In this document: piece after piece, positions 22,763 through 31,479 of the stretch
How the letters are laid out: each line of letters begins with the position of its first letter
Numbering within the stretch: position 1 is the stretch's first letter
Assembly (NCBI RefSeq): GCF_013364275.1
Contig: NZ_CP054932.1
Location: 1,488,001 to 1,552,000, forward strand
DNA from: Actinomadura sp. NAK00032
GTDB lineage: Bacteria; Actinomycetota; Actinomycetes; Streptosporangiales; Streptosporangiaceae
DNA length: 64,000 bases
Reading direction: 5' to 3'
Program-made: the position numbers and the translations under genes
Notes under the pieces: generated by a model
Told to the model about the DNA's origin: nothing
Databases searched by the model: none
Seen by the model: only the letters and a program-made list of their open reading frames with translations

Positions 22763-24508
22763 TTACATGCGTTCTGGGGTTGGGACGCCTAGGAGGTGTA
22801 GGCCTGTTTCCAGGGTGCGCAGTGTTGCTGCGCACAGGGCCAGGCGGGACTCCTTTGTCGCCTCGTCCGGGGCCTTCAGGACCGGGCAGTTCTCGTGGAA
22901 GGTCGTGTAGGCGTCGGCGACCGCGTAGACGTAGGACGCCAGCCGGTGCGGCTCGGCGGTGTCGCCGGCCTGCTTCAGGACGGCGCCGAAGCCGAGCAGT
23001 TCGAGGGCGAGGGACCGCTCGGCGGGGTGGCCGAGCGTGATCGGGCCGGTCGCGTCCTCGACGGTGACGCCGCCCTTGCGGAAGATCGACCGGATCCGGG
23101 CCGCCGCGTACTGCAGGTACGGGCCCGTCTTGCCGTGGAACGAGATCATCCGGTCGAAGTCGAAGACGTACTCGCTGTCGCGCGCCACCGACAGGTCGGC
23201 GTACTTCACCGCGCCGATGCCGACCGCCTGCACGATGGCCGCGCGGGTCTCGTCGTCGAACGAGTCGTCGTGCTGTACCTCGTCGAACGCGGCGCCGGCG
23301 CGTTCTACGGCCTCGTCGAGGAGTTCGGCTAGTTTGACGGTGCCGCCGGCCCTGGTGCGGAGGATCTTGCCGTCGGTGCCGAGGACGTTGCCGATCTGCG
23401 CGTGGTCGGCCTGGACCTCGTCGCTCAGCCAGCCCGCCATCCGGGCGACGGCGAAGACCATCTGGAAGTGCAGGGACTGCGGCGCGCCCACGACGTAGAT
23501 CATCCGGTCGACGTGCTCGGTGTCGACCCGGTACCGGATGGTGGCGAGGTCGGTGCTGGAGTAGTTGTAGCCGCCGTCGCTCTTGCGGATGATCACGGGC
23601 AGCGGCTCGCCCTCGCGGCCGGTGAAGCCGGGCGGGAACGCGCACAGCGCCCCGTCGCTGATCACCGCGATGCCCTTGTCCTCCAGTTCCCGGACGGTCG
23701 GGGCCAGCAGGTCGTTGTAGAAGCTCTCGCCCTTGATGTCGTCGTCGGTGAGGGTGACGCCGAGCCGCCCGTAGACGGCGTTGAAGTACCGCTTGGACAC
23801 GTCCACGAGGACGTTCCACAGCCGCAGGGTCTCGGCGTCGCCGGCCTGGAGGGCGACGACCCGCCGCCGGGACCGGTCGGCGAACTCCTCGTCGCCGTCG
23901 AACTTCTCCCGCGCGGCCTGGTAGAACGCGGTCAGGTCGCTGACGGACGAGTCGTCCCGCGCGGCGGCGTCCTCGCCGAGGTCGAGCAGGTGCTCGATCA
24001 GCATGCCGAACGGGGTGCCCCAGTCGCCGACGTGGTTGTCCCGGACGACGTCGTGGCCGAGGAACGCCAGGATCCGGGCGATGGCGTCGCCGACGATCGT
24101 GGTCCGCAGGTGGCCGACGTGCATCTCCTTCGCCACGTTCGGCGAGGAGTACTCGACGACGGTCTTCTGCGGCCGCTCGACCGCGGGGACGCCGAGCCGC
24201 GCGTCCTCCAGGGCGTGCTGCGCCTGGGCGGCGATCCAGCCGTCGCTGAGCGTCAGGTTGATGAAGCCCGGCCCGCTGACCTCGACGTTCGCCACGACGT
24301 CGGCGGTGTCGAGGTTCTTGACGATCTCGTCGGCCACGTCTCGCGGCTTGCGGCCCAGCTTCTTGGCCAGCGGCAGTGCCACGTTGGCCTGAAGGTCGGC
24401 GAACTGCGACGGCCGGATGACCGGGTCGGCGTCCGCGTATGACGGTCCGAAGGCGGCGCTCAGCGCGGCCTGGACCCGAGCGGCGAGTACGAGTTGCGGA
24501 TCGGGCAT
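22763..24508 (-). CDS. argS: Arginyl-tRNA synthetase
   Basis: A 581-residue class I synthetase charging tRNA-Arg. It has an N-terminal Add1 domain (about 5-95), the HIGH-type motif HVGH at residues 130-133 after VVEYSSPNVAKEM, a Rossmann core with YNYSSTDLATIRYRV, and a C-terminal anticodon-binding DALR domain ending in LHLLGVPTPERM. The KMSKS position reads KILRTRAGG, as is usual for this synthetase. The ATG at 24508 fits the N-terminal domain. plsX lies 48 bp upstream on the same strand. The 3' end adjoins the palindrome array, which probably terminates its transcript. Confidence 0.97.
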   Translation of the reverse strand: MPDPQLVLAARVQAALSAAFGPSYADADPVIRPSQFADLQANVALPLAKKLGRKPRDVADEIVKNLDTADVVANVEVSGPGFINLTLSDGWIAAQAQHALEDARLGVPAVERPQKTVVEYSSPNVAKEMHVGHLRTTIVGDAIARILAFLGHDVVRDNHVGDWGTPFGMLIEHLLDLGEDAAARDDSSVSDLTAFYQAAREKFDGDEEFADRSRRRVVALQAGDAETLRLWNVLVDVSKRYFNAVYGRLGVTLTDDDIKGESFYNDLLAPTVRELEDKGIAVISDGALCAFPPGFTGREGEPLPVIIRKSDGGYNYSSTDLATIRYRVDTEHVDRMIYVVGAPQSLHFQMVFAVARMAGWLSDEVQADHAQIGNVLGTDGKILRTRAGGTVKLAELLDEAVERAGAAFDEVQHDDSFDDETRAAIVQAVGIGAVKYADLSVARDSEYVFDFDRMISFHGKTGPYLQYAAARIRSIFRKGGVTVEDATGPITLGHPAERSLALELLGFGAVLKQAGDTAEPHRLASYVYAVADAYTTFHENCPVLKAPDEATKESRLALCAATLRTLETGLHLLGVPTPERM

Positions 24509-24556
24509 GTCCCAAGGTTATCGGCGAGGGGCCGCCGGCCGGACCCGGTTTTCCCG

Positions 24557-25762
24557 CTACTGCGGGTCGGTGCGGTCGGGGACGGTGTCGCCCGCGGGCC
24601 CGCTGACCGGCTGCCGGGGCGGCGGCGGGCCCTCGACGGGCTGCTCCGGGGGTTTGTCCGGCGGTCTGTCGCCGTCGCGCTCGCCGTGCGTCCAGCGGCC
24701 GAACCGGGAGGTGCGGGTCGCGGCGACCTGCTCGCGGATCCGCTCGACGATCCGCCCGGCGGCGAGGCGGTGCGCCAGTTCGCACGCCGAGGTGATCGCG
24801 CGGGCGCGGGAGGCGCCGTGCGCGATCACGACGGTGCCGTTCAGGCCGAGCAGGACGCCGCCGCCGTAGGTGTCGGGGTCGAGCCGGTCGCGGAGGTCCT
24901 GGAGGCGGCGCCGCTGGAGCAGCGCGCCCATCCGCGCCGCCGGGGTGGCGGTCATCGCGTCGCGGATCTCGCTGAACGCGGCGCCGATCGTCCCCTCCAT
25001 CGTCTTGAGCGCGATGTTGCCGGTGAACCCGTCGGTGACGATGACGTCGACCCGCCCGGCGAGCAGGTCGTGGCCCTCCACGTTGCCGGCGAACTCGATG
25101 CCGTGGCTGCCGCCCGCGAGCAGCTCGTGGGCCCGCTTGGCGAGCTTGTTGCCCTTGCCCGCCTCGGCGCCGATGTTGAGCAGCCCCACGGTCGGACGGT
25201 CGGGGCCGAGCAGGATCTGCGCGTAGGCGGTGCCGAGGGCGGCGAACTGGACGAGCGTCTCCGCCTTGACGTCGGCGGTGGCGCCCGCGTCCAGCAGGAT
25301 CGTCGGGCGCGGGCGGGTCGGCAGCGTCACCGCGATGGCCGGGCGCAGCACGCCCTGCTGGCCCTTCAGCCGCAGCCGCGACGTCGCCACCACCCCGGCG
25401 GTGCTGCCCGCCGAGACCAGGGCCGACGCCCGGCCCTGCTTGATCAGGTGGCAGGCGATCGCGATGGACGAGCGGGGCTTGCGCCAGCTCGCGAGCGCGC
25501 CCTCGCCCATGTCGAGCGCCTCGTCGGCGTGCACGATCGGGATCTTGCCGATATAGCCGTACCGGTCGAGCTCCCGGCGGATCCGCGGGGCCTGCCCGAC
25601 CAGCACGAGCCGGACGCCGTGCTCGCGGACGGCGTCCACCGCGCCGGCGATGATCTCCCCGGGGGCGTGGTCGCCGCCCATCGTGTCGACCGCGACCGGC
25701 AGCGGAGGCGGCGGCACGCGGCGCGGCGCCCCGGCACGCGACGGCTCGCCAGTGCCGGTCAT
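24557..25762 (-). CDS. plsX: Phosphate acyltransferase PlsX
   Basis: A 401-residue enzyme making acyl-phosphate from acyl-ACP for phospholipid synthesis, usually with PlsY. Typical segments are VAVDTMGGDHAPGEIIAGAV, SAGSTAGVVATS, GLLNIGAEAGKGN and VDVIVTDGFTGNIALK. The ATG at 25762 is preferred to one at 25807. The last 45 residues are an unusual Pro/Asp-rich tail after the enzyme core and are likely disordered. In many bacteria plsX sits with fatty-acid genes; here it lies between DUF4333 genes and argS on the same strand. Confidence 0.95.
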   Translation of the reverse strand: MTGTGEPSRAGAPRRVPPPPLPVAVDTMGGDHAPGEIIAGAVDAVREHGVRLVLVGQAPRIRRELDRYGYIGKIPIVHADEALDMGEGALASWRKPRSSIAIACHLIKQGRASALVSAGSTAGVVATSRLRLKGQQGVLRPAIAVTLPTRPRPTILLDAGATADVKAETLVQFAALGTAYAQILLGPDRPTVGLLNIGAEAGKGNKLAKRAHELLAGGSHGIEFAGNVEGHDLLAGRVDVIVTDGFTGNIALKTMEGTIGAAFSEIRDAMTATPAARMGALLQRRRLQDLRDRLDPDTYGGGVLLGLNGTVVIAHGASRARAITSACELAHRLAAGRIVERIREQVAATRTSRFGRWTHGERDGDRPPDKPPEQPVEGPPPPRQPVSGPAGDTVPDRTDPQ

Positions 25763-25888
25763 GGCCGCTCCAGGGAGATGGAAGGAAAAAGCGGTGTGCC
25801 GCAACAACGCAGCTCATCGCATCGTATGGCGTTCCTTCACCTGCCTTGGCAGCGCCCGGCCGGAGTGGCGATCATCACCTTCCGGGCG

Positions 25889-26305
25889 TCAGCCGCGGCC
25901 GCCGGCCTCCTGGCTGTGGCAGTCGGCGCCCAGGCAGGTCGCGTTCTCCACGACCGGGCGGCCGCCCACGAGGATCGTGTAGTAGGTCTTGGCGGTCTGC
26001 TTCTCGCCGCTGCCGAGGACCTCGACGCGCTTGCTGTCGGACGTGGTGCCGGTGCACGAGACGCGCAGCCGCTCCTTCGTCCAGCCGGGCAGGTCGGCGC
26101 ACTTGAGCGGCGCGGCGAGCGTCACGCCCCGCTGGTGCAGCTCGGCGGCGGCGGTGACCGGCAGCGCGCTGCGCAGCGCGGCCTGCGTCTTGTACTTCAG
26201 CTCCTTGCCGCCGGACAGCGCCAGGTACGAGACCCCGCCGGCGAGGGCGAGCACGATGAGCGCGGCGGACCCCAGGATCAGGGCCTTCTTGCGACTTATC
26301 TTCAC
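25889..26305 (-). CDS. DUF4333 domain-containing membrane-anchored protein
   Basis: A 138-residue protein with a basic N-terminus and one membrane segment (about residues 10-31, LILGSAALIVLALAGGVSYL). The extracellular DUF4333 domain follows, with Cys residues in LKCADLPGW, RVSCTGT, NATCLGADC. The start is a GTG without a clear Shine-Dalgarno site. DUF4333 proteins are actinobacterial envelope proteins of unknown role. A second DUF4333 gene lies 86 bp upstream, so this is a local duplication or a pair. Confidence 0.82.
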   Translation of the reverse strand: MKISRKKALILGSAALIVLALAGGVSYLALSGGKELKYKTQAALRSALPVTAAAELHQRGVTLAAPLKCADLPGWTKERLRVSCTGTTSDSKRVEVLGSGEKQTAKTYYTILVGGRPVVENATCLGADCHSQEAGGRG

Positions 26306-26391
26306 AACGGCTAAGTCACCGACAGTACGGGCTTGTATGCGTCGAGTGGTGGGTTTTTGAGGTCCGCAGGTGGATTCGTTGCCGTCCGGGG

Positions 26392-26763
26392 TCAGGTGTT
26401 CGGGTGCTCGCAGCCGAGGCCGAGGCAGTGCTTGCGCAGCACCTCGCGCCCGCCGACCGTGACCACGTAGCTCTCGCGCGGACGGTCGGTGTCGGCGTTG
26501 TAGGCGACCCCTTCAACGGTGACCGGTTCCCCGGCCGTGGTGCGGGCCGTGCAGGCCACCCGCACCACGGAACCGGTGGCGGGCACCGGCGACTCGCAGG
26601 CGGGGCGCTCCCGCAGCGCGATGCCGCGGACCTCGAGCTCGTCCACGACCCCGTCGGAGACCGCGTTGCGGTACGCGCCCTCCGAGATGCGCTGCATCAC
26701 CTTGCAGCCCGACATGGTCAGGGCGAGCAGGACCGCCAGGACGAGGACCGGCCCCCTTCTCAT
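26392..26763 (-). CDS. DUF4333 lipoprotein
   Basis: A 123-residue protein with a type II signal peptide: a hydrophobic stretch LVLAVLLALTMSGC ends in a lipobox (LTMSGC), so the Cys near residue 20 should carry the lipid anchor. The rest is a DUF4333 domain with paired Cys (RPACES, RVACTA, KHCLGLGCEH). The C-terminal CLGxxC matches the neighbouring DUF4333 protein. It overlaps the hydrolase gene upstream by ATGA. A role at the cell surface is clear; the activity is not. Confidence 0.85.
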   Translation of the reverse strand: MRRGPVLVLAVLLALTMSGCKVMQRISEGAYRNAVSDGVVDELEVRGIALRERPACESPVPATGSVVRVACTARTTAGEPVTVEGVAYNADTDRPRESYVVTVGGREVLRKHCLGLGCEHPNT

Positions 26764-27623
26764 GCGGACTCCCTGACCCGGCCGGCGCGGGCGACCGCGT
26801 CGGCGACCACGTCGGGACGGTCGAGCGGGACCATGTGCAGGGCGTCGGGCAGCTCGATCCGGCTGCCGTGCGGGCTCATCCGGGCGAGCCGCTCGTGGCC
26901 GTCGGCCCAGTCGCGCCTGCGGTCCGGGTCGTGGACGTCGCCGAGCGCGGTCACCACGACGAGTGGGACGGGCGGGAACGGGCGCCGCTCCCGCAGCCGG
27001 GCCAGGTCGGCGGCCATCTCGCGGTAGGCCAGCTCCTCCGCGATCACCGTGCCGATCACCGTTCCGCGCCCGTACGCCGACCGGACGACGCGGCGCGGGA
27101 CGGCCTCGTCCCGGCGGCTGGTGTGCTTGAGGACCAGCCGCCGCCCGAGCGGCCCGGCGACCTTCGCCACGCGGGTCGCGCCGAGGACCGTGCCGGTCGC
27201 CGTGGCCAGCGGGGTCAGCGCGGCGGCCGTCCGGACGCGTACGCGCGGGTCGTGCTCGAAGCTGGGGTCGAGCAGCACCAGCCCCCGGACGAGCCGGGGC
27301 CGCAGCCGGGCCAGGGCCTCGGCGGGGAACGCGGCCATCGAGTGCGCGAGGACGGTCACCGGCGCGCCCGCCCGTTCCGCCAGCGCCTCCAGGATCGCGG
27401 TGTCGCGGCGCAGCGACGGCGGCGCGACCGCGGCCGGGCTGAGCCCGAGGCCGGGGCGGTCGAACACCGTCACCCGGTACCCGGCCCGCAGCTGCTCGAC
27501 GCTGGGCGTCCAGTCGAACCACGCGCCGCCCAGCCCGGACGTCAGCAGCAGCGGCGGCCCGCCCGGCGGGCCGGACTCGACCACATGGACCTGCTCGCGC
27601 CCGACGTTCACGAGTCGACTCAC
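26760..27623 (-). CDS. Alpha/beta hydrolase
   Basis: A 287-residue alpha/beta-hydrolase-fold protein. The strand-turn pattern PPLLLTSGLGGAWFDW (oxyanion region), VTVFDRPGLGLSP and the nucleophile elbow VLAHSMAAFP are visible, as is a C-terminal His in ALHMVPLDRP. The elbow is AHSMA rather than the usual GHSMG, so both flanking glycines are replaced by alanine; tolerated in some families, this still makes the enzyme type uncertain. The GTG start overlaps the DUF998 stop (GTGA) and the 3' end overlaps the lipoprotein gene, so the three form one operon. Confidence 0.85.
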   Translation of the reverse strand: MSRLVNVGREQVHVVESGPPGGPPLLLTSGLGGAWFDWTPSVEQLRAGYRVTVFDRPGLGLSPAAVAPPSLRRDTAILEALAERAGAPVTVLAHSMAAFPAEALARLRPRLVRGLVLLDPSFEHDPRVRVRTAAALTPLATATGTVLGATRVAKVAGPLGRRLVLKHTSRRDEAVPRRVVRSAYGRGTVIGTVIAEELAYREMAADLARLRERRPFPPVPLVVVTALGDVHDPDRRRDWADGHERLARMSPHGSRIELPDALHMVPLDRPDVVADAVARAGRVRESA

Positions 27624-28348
27624 AGCCGGGCCCCCTCCGTCACGGCGGCGGTGTCGTCCCGCGCGGCGCGCGCCGCCTCCCGCCGGTCGGCGTACAGCGC
27701 CCAGGCGATGACCAGCAGGCCGAGGACGAGGATGCTGATCTGAACGCGCTGGACGACCCCGAGCCACTGCCCCAGGTACATCGCGACGAGCGTGCCGAGC
27801 GCCGACACCGACTCGGCGAGCGCGAGCAGCCAGCCCCAGCGGGCGAGCGCCGGCCACCAGCCGTAGCGGCGGGCGGCGAGCGAGAGCAGCAGCAGCGCGG
27901 CGACCCCGCAGACGATCACGGCGCTGCTGGTCACCGAGTGGAACTCGTGGGAGAACGACACGTGCTCGGAGCGCTCCCGCAGCGCGCACCAGGTCTCCAG
28001 GCTGGGCGCGCAGTCCAGCGGGAAGGACGCGTCGCCGATCGCGCAGACGCCGAACAGCCCGAGGAACGCCCAGCCCGCGGTGGCGAGGGGCCTGCGGGTG
28101 AGCCTGCGCAGCGTGCCGGCCGCCACCATGATCGACAGCACTCCGGTGATGAGGTCGCCCGCGCTGTAGACGAGGTGGAACGGCTGGTCGGCGGCCGACA
28201 GCTCGCTGACGTAGCCGTTGAAGAAGTCGAGCTTGGGGCTGAGGAGGTTCTCCAGCACGAAGGTCGAGTAGGTGATCCCGGCGATCGTCGCGAGGACGAC
28301 CAGCCGCAGCGGGACGACGCCCGGCCCGTCCCGTTCGACAGCGTCCAC
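27620..28348 (-). CDS. DUF998 family integral membrane protein
   Basis: A 242-residue protein with about six membrane helices, recognised as DUF998 by FFNGYVSELSAADQPFHLVY in the first loop and FSHEFHSVTSSAVIVCGVAA in a later helix. The family is related to Frag1/DRAM-like membrane proteins and its function is unknown. It is first in the minus-strand operon with a hydrolase and DUF4333 lipoprotein, suggesting an envelope or lipid role. Confidence 0.83.
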   Translation of the reverse strand: MDAVERDGPGVVPLRLVVLATIAGITYSTFVLENLLSPKLDFFNGYVSELSAADQPFHLVYSAGDLITGVLSIMVAAGTLRRLTRRPLATAGWAFLGLFGVCAIGDASFPLDCAPSLETWCALRERSEHVSFSHEFHSVTSSAVIVCGVAALLLLSLAARRYGWWPALARWGWLLALAESVSALGTLVAMYLGQWLGVVQRVQISILVLGLLVIAWALYADRREAARAARDDTAAVTEGARL

Positions 28349-28817
28349 CGGCCCCCCTCACGCCGCGTGACCGCGTGCGTGCCCTGCCGCACGCCCCGGT
28401 CCCGCCGCTTCGGTCCTGCCCGCCCCGCCCAGTATTTCCCAAGATCGCGGCTTGCGGGGACCGGGGCGCCTGTTGCGGCGTATCCGCTGGTAGTGCCGGT
28501 GCGGCGGCGGTCGCGGCGGCGGTCGCGGCGGCGGCTGTGGCGAAACTCACCGCCAGGCGACGAAGGAGTTACCGCCGGATGACGGAGAAGTTGACGTGCC
28601 GTAGTCGTTGTACTCGGGACGGTATGTCACAGATGATGTCGAGGCGATTCGTCTGGATCGTCCTTGACCAGCCTTTGTCCCGGCCCGGTAGGGGGTATCA
28701 ATTCGGCATGAACCCGTATCAAAGGGTTCAATGGGGGTGTCCCGCGCACTCCTGATCACACATCGTGAGGACGCGCCCGGGGCGCGCCACCCCGCTGACA
28801 GCAAGGAGTACCAACAC
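28349..28817. other. Divergent intergenic region with a 12-bp tandem repeat
   Basis: No convincing gene lies here. 28501-28536 holds three copies of a 12-bp unit, GCGGCGGCGGTC (last copy ends CT). AACCC-gtatcaaa-GGGTT (28711-28728) is a small inverted repeat 90 bp before the kamA-like start and could be a regulatory site. TTGACC at about 28659 resembles a -35 box, but no good -10 box follows. Confidence 0.45.
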
Positions 28818-30134
28818 GTGACACTGGTGAACGACGCGGCTCCCGCGGTGCGATCCACCGGTCGCAAGTTCCGCGCCTTCACGGCGAAGCACCTGGACGA
28901 ACTCACTGCTCGCGCCGGGCTGTCGCCCGACGAGCAGCTCGCGACCAGGGCGGTGGCGACGGTCCTGCCCTTCCGGACCAACGCCTACGTCATCGAGGAG
29001 CTGATCGACTGGACGGCCGCGCCCGACGACCCGATGTACCGGCTCGTCTTCCCGCGCCCGGACATGCTCCCCGCCGAGGACGTCGCCCACCTGTCGGACC
29101 TGCTGCGCCGCGAGGCACCCAAGGCCGAGGTCGAGGCCGCCGCCCACCGGGTCAGGATGCGGCTGAACCCGCACCCGGCCGGCCAGATGGAGCTCAACAT
29201 CCCGAGCTTCGGCGACGGCAAGATCCCCGGGATGCAGCACAAGTACGACGAGACCGTGCTGTACTTCCCCAAGCAGGGGCAGACCTGCCACGCGTACTGC
29301 ACGTACTGCTTCCGCTGGGCCCAGTTCGTCGGCGAGGCCGACCTGAAGATGGCCGGCGACGAGCCCACCGCGCTGCGCGAGTACCTGATCGCCCACCCCG
29401 AGGTGACCAGCGTCCTGTTCACCGGCGGCGACGCCATGATCATGGGCGAGCCGGTGCTGCGCCGCTACGTCGAGCCGCTGCTCGACCTGGAGCAGCTGGA
29501 GTCCATCCGGATCGGCACCAAGTCGCTGGCCTACTGGCCGCAGAAGTTCGTCACCGACCCGGACGCCGACGACATGCTCCGGCTGTTCGAGCAGGTCGTG
29601 GAGTCGGGCAAGAACCTGGCGTTCATGGCGCACTTCACGCACCCGCGCGAGCTCGAGCCCCTCATGGTCGCCGAGGCCTGCCGCCGGATCCGGGACACCG
29701 GCGCGGTCATCCGCACCCAGGCCCCGCTGATCAGGACGATCAACGACGACGCCAAGACCTGGGAGGGCATGTGGCGAACGCAGACCCGCATGGGTCTGAT
29801 CCCGTACTACATGTTCGTCGAGCGCGACACGGGACCGCAGGACTACTTCGCCGTCCCGCTCACCCGCGCCTACGACATCTTCCGGGACGCCTACAAGAAC
29901 GTCTCCGGCCTCGCTCGGACCGTCCGGGGCCCGTCCATGTCCGCGACGCCGGGCAAGGTCTGCGTGGACGGCGTCCTCGACCTGAACGGCGAGAAGGTGT
30001 TCGCGCTGCACTTCATCCAGTGCCGCGACTCCGAACTGGTGGGCAAGCCCTTCTTCGCCAAGTACGACCCTGAGGCGGTCTGGCTGGACGATCTGAAGCC
30101 CGCCTTCGCCGACCGCTTCCCCTGGGAGAAGTAG
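28818..30134 (+). CDS. KamA-family radical SAM protein (lysine 2,3-aminomutase-like)
   Basis: A 438-residue radical SAM enzyme. The cluster motif CHAYCTYCFRW binds the 4Fe-4S centre. The region following (TSVLFTGGDAMIMGE) and the PLP-type KamA fold segments support an aminomutase. The C-terminal cysteines that bind zinc in clostridial KamA are not seen, so the substrate may differ from lysine. The start is the GTG at 28818, with AAGGAG placed correctly; a longer frame from 28731 lacks a ribosome site. It is monocistronic and ends before a strong terminator. Confidence 0.87.
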   Translation: MTLVNDAAPAVRSTGRKFRAFTAKHLDELTARAGLSPDEQLATRAVATVLPFRTNAYVIEELIDWTAAPDDPMYRLVFPRPDMLPAEDVAHLSDLLRREAPKAEVEAAAHRVRMRLNPHPAGQMELNIPSFGDGKIPGMQHKYDETVLYFPKQGQTCHAYCTYCFRWAQFVGEADLKMAGDEPTALREYLIAHPEVTSVLFTGGDAMIMGEPVLRRYVEPLLDLEQLESIRIGTKSLAYWPQKFVTDPDADDMLRLFEQVVESGKNLAFMAHFTHPRELEPLMVAEACRRIRDTGAVIRTQAPLIRTINDDAKTWEGMWRTQTRMGLIPYYMFVERDTGPQDYFAVPLTRAYDIFRDAYKNVSGLARTVRGPSMSATPGKVCVDGVLDLNGEKVFALHFIQCRDSELVGKPFFAKYDPEAVWLDDLKPAFADRFPWEK

Positions 30135-30147
30135 GCACCGCGCAAAA

Positions 30148-30192
30148 GCCGGGGACGGCCACGGCCGGACTGAGTACGTGGCCGCCCCCGGC
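30148..30192. terminator. Bidirectional terminator between convergent genes
   Basis: GCCGGGGACGGCCAC (30148-30162) pairs with GTGGCCGCCCCCGGC (30178-30192), 14 of 15 positions, around a 15-nt loop. On the minus strand the stem is followed by TTTT. It serves the radical SAM gene and the convergent MFS gene. Confidence 0.78.
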
Positions 30193-30222
30193 CCCCTCGT
30201 AGTCCCGGGGCTCAGCACGAGG

Positions 30223-31419
30223 TCAGCGCAGTGAACGGGCCAGGCAGAGGCAGGCGGCGAGGGTGGCGGCGCCGCACAGCGCCATGACATGGCCGGGCGC
30301 CAGGAACTCGCCGAGCGCGCCCGCCGCGCCGATCCCGGCGGCCTGGCCCGTCATCAGCCCGCTGCCGGACAGCCCCAGCGCCTGACCGCGGATCTCCTCG
30401 GGCACCGCGTCCACGAGGCGCTGCTGGACGGTCAGCTCGTAGCCCAGCCCGAACGTCCCGGCCGCCATCAGCGCGCACGCCGCAGGCAGGCCCGGTTCGA
30501 ACGCGAACAGCAGGAGCGGCGCGCCCGTCAGCATCGCCAGCGGGAGCGTGAGGCGCTCGCGTGTCGCCGCCGGCATCCAGCGGCCCACCACGAAGTTGCC
30601 CGCGAACATGCCCACCGCCGCGGCGGAGAGCAGCAGCCCCGCCGCGTCCGGGCGCCCCGAACCGGCCGCGTAGGGCACCGCGACGCCCTCCGAGCCGACC
30701 GAGAGGGAGATCGGCAGCCACCCGGCGAGCAGCAGCCCGCGCGTGGGGCGGCGGCCCAGCAGCAGCCGGTTCGTCCGCCAGGTCTCGCCCGCCAGGCCGG
30801 ACGACGACGACCGCGCCGTCGGCGGGACGTCCGGCAGCCGGGTGTGGGCGAGCAGCGCGGCCAGCGCCGCGCCGGCCGCCGCCAGCCACAGCGCCCCGGC
30901 CGGGGAGATCGCCGCCAGCAGCAGCCCGCCCGCCGCCTGCCCGGCGATCTGCGCGCCCGCGCTGGTCATCGTGAACAGCGACCGGCCCAGCACGTAGCCG
31001 TCCCCGGGCAGCAGGGCGGGCAGCCGGGCCTGCACGGCGGCGCCGCCCACCGGCGCGAACAGCCCCACCGCGACCAGCAGCGCCAGGACCGCCGGCAGCG
31101 GCAGGATCCCCAGCGCGAGGAGCGCGGTGACGGCGAAACGCAGCACGTGGTAGCCGGCCAGCAGCCGCCTGGCCGGGAGCCGGTCGGCGAGCGACAGCAG
31201 CAGCGCGCCGCCGATCACGTACGGCAGCATTCCGGCGGCGAACACGAGCGCCGCGGCGACGGGCGACCCCGTCAGCGCGTAGGTCTGCACGGACAGTGCG
31301 ATCGTCCGGACGGAGTCCCCGCCCACCTGCAGCGTCTGCAGGGAGAACAGCGTCCGGAACTCGGCGACGCCGAAGACGTCGCGGTACCGCGCGGCGGCGG
31401 TGGAAGGGATGGCGGTCAT
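30223..31419 (-). CDS. MFS transporter
   Basis: A 398-residue transporter with about twelve hydrophobic helices and the loop SLADRLPARRLLAGY after helix 2, a variant of the DRxGRR/K motif. It resembles 12-helix MFS exporters of the enterobactin/macrolide type, expelling small compounds in exchange for protons. The ATG at 31419 lies after GGAAGGG. The ArsR-family regulator starting 58 bp away on the other strand is its probable regulator, and the region between holds a perfect inverted repeat. Confidence 0.9.
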   Translation of the reverse strand: MTAIPSTAAARYRDVFGVAEFRTLFSLQTLQVGGDSVRTIALSVQTYALTGSPVAAALVFAAGMLPYVIGGALLLSLADRLPARRLLAGYHVLRFAVTALLALGILPLPAVLALLVAVGLFAPVGGAAVQARLPALLPGDGYVLGRSLFTMTSAGAQIAGQAAGGLLLAAISPAGALWLAAAGAALAALLAHTRLPDVPPTARSSSSGLAGETWRTNRLLLGRRPTRGLLLAGWLPISLSVGSEGVAVPYAAGSGRPDAAGLLLSAAAVGMFAGNFVVGRWMPAATRERLTLPLAMLTGAPLLLFAFEPGLPAACALMAAGTFGLGYELTVQQRLVDAVPEEIRGQALGLSGSGLMTGQAAGIGAAGALGEFLAPGHVMALCGAATLAACLCLARSLR

Positions 31420-31455
31420 ACGGCGACTGTGCGGAACCGGTCCCGCTCCGGGACA

Positions 31456-31479
31456 ATGTTTCGGGGAGGAGCGAAACAT
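31456..31479. promoter_or_regulatory. Inverted repeat enclosing the ArsR ribosome-binding site
   Basis: ATGTTTCG (31456-31463) and CGAAACAT (31472-31479) are perfect 8-bp arms. The 8-nt spacer GGGAGGAG is the regulator's own Shine-Dalgarno sequence, and the right arm runs into the ATG. This can be an operator in the 58-bp divergent region and, as RNA, a hairpin holding the start codon. Confidence 0.65.

Noticed and set aside
28375..28755. A 126-codon plus-strand frame before the radical SAM gene.
   Set aside because: It runs through a GCG/GTC triplet repeat, lacks a ribosome site and has no recognisable sequence.
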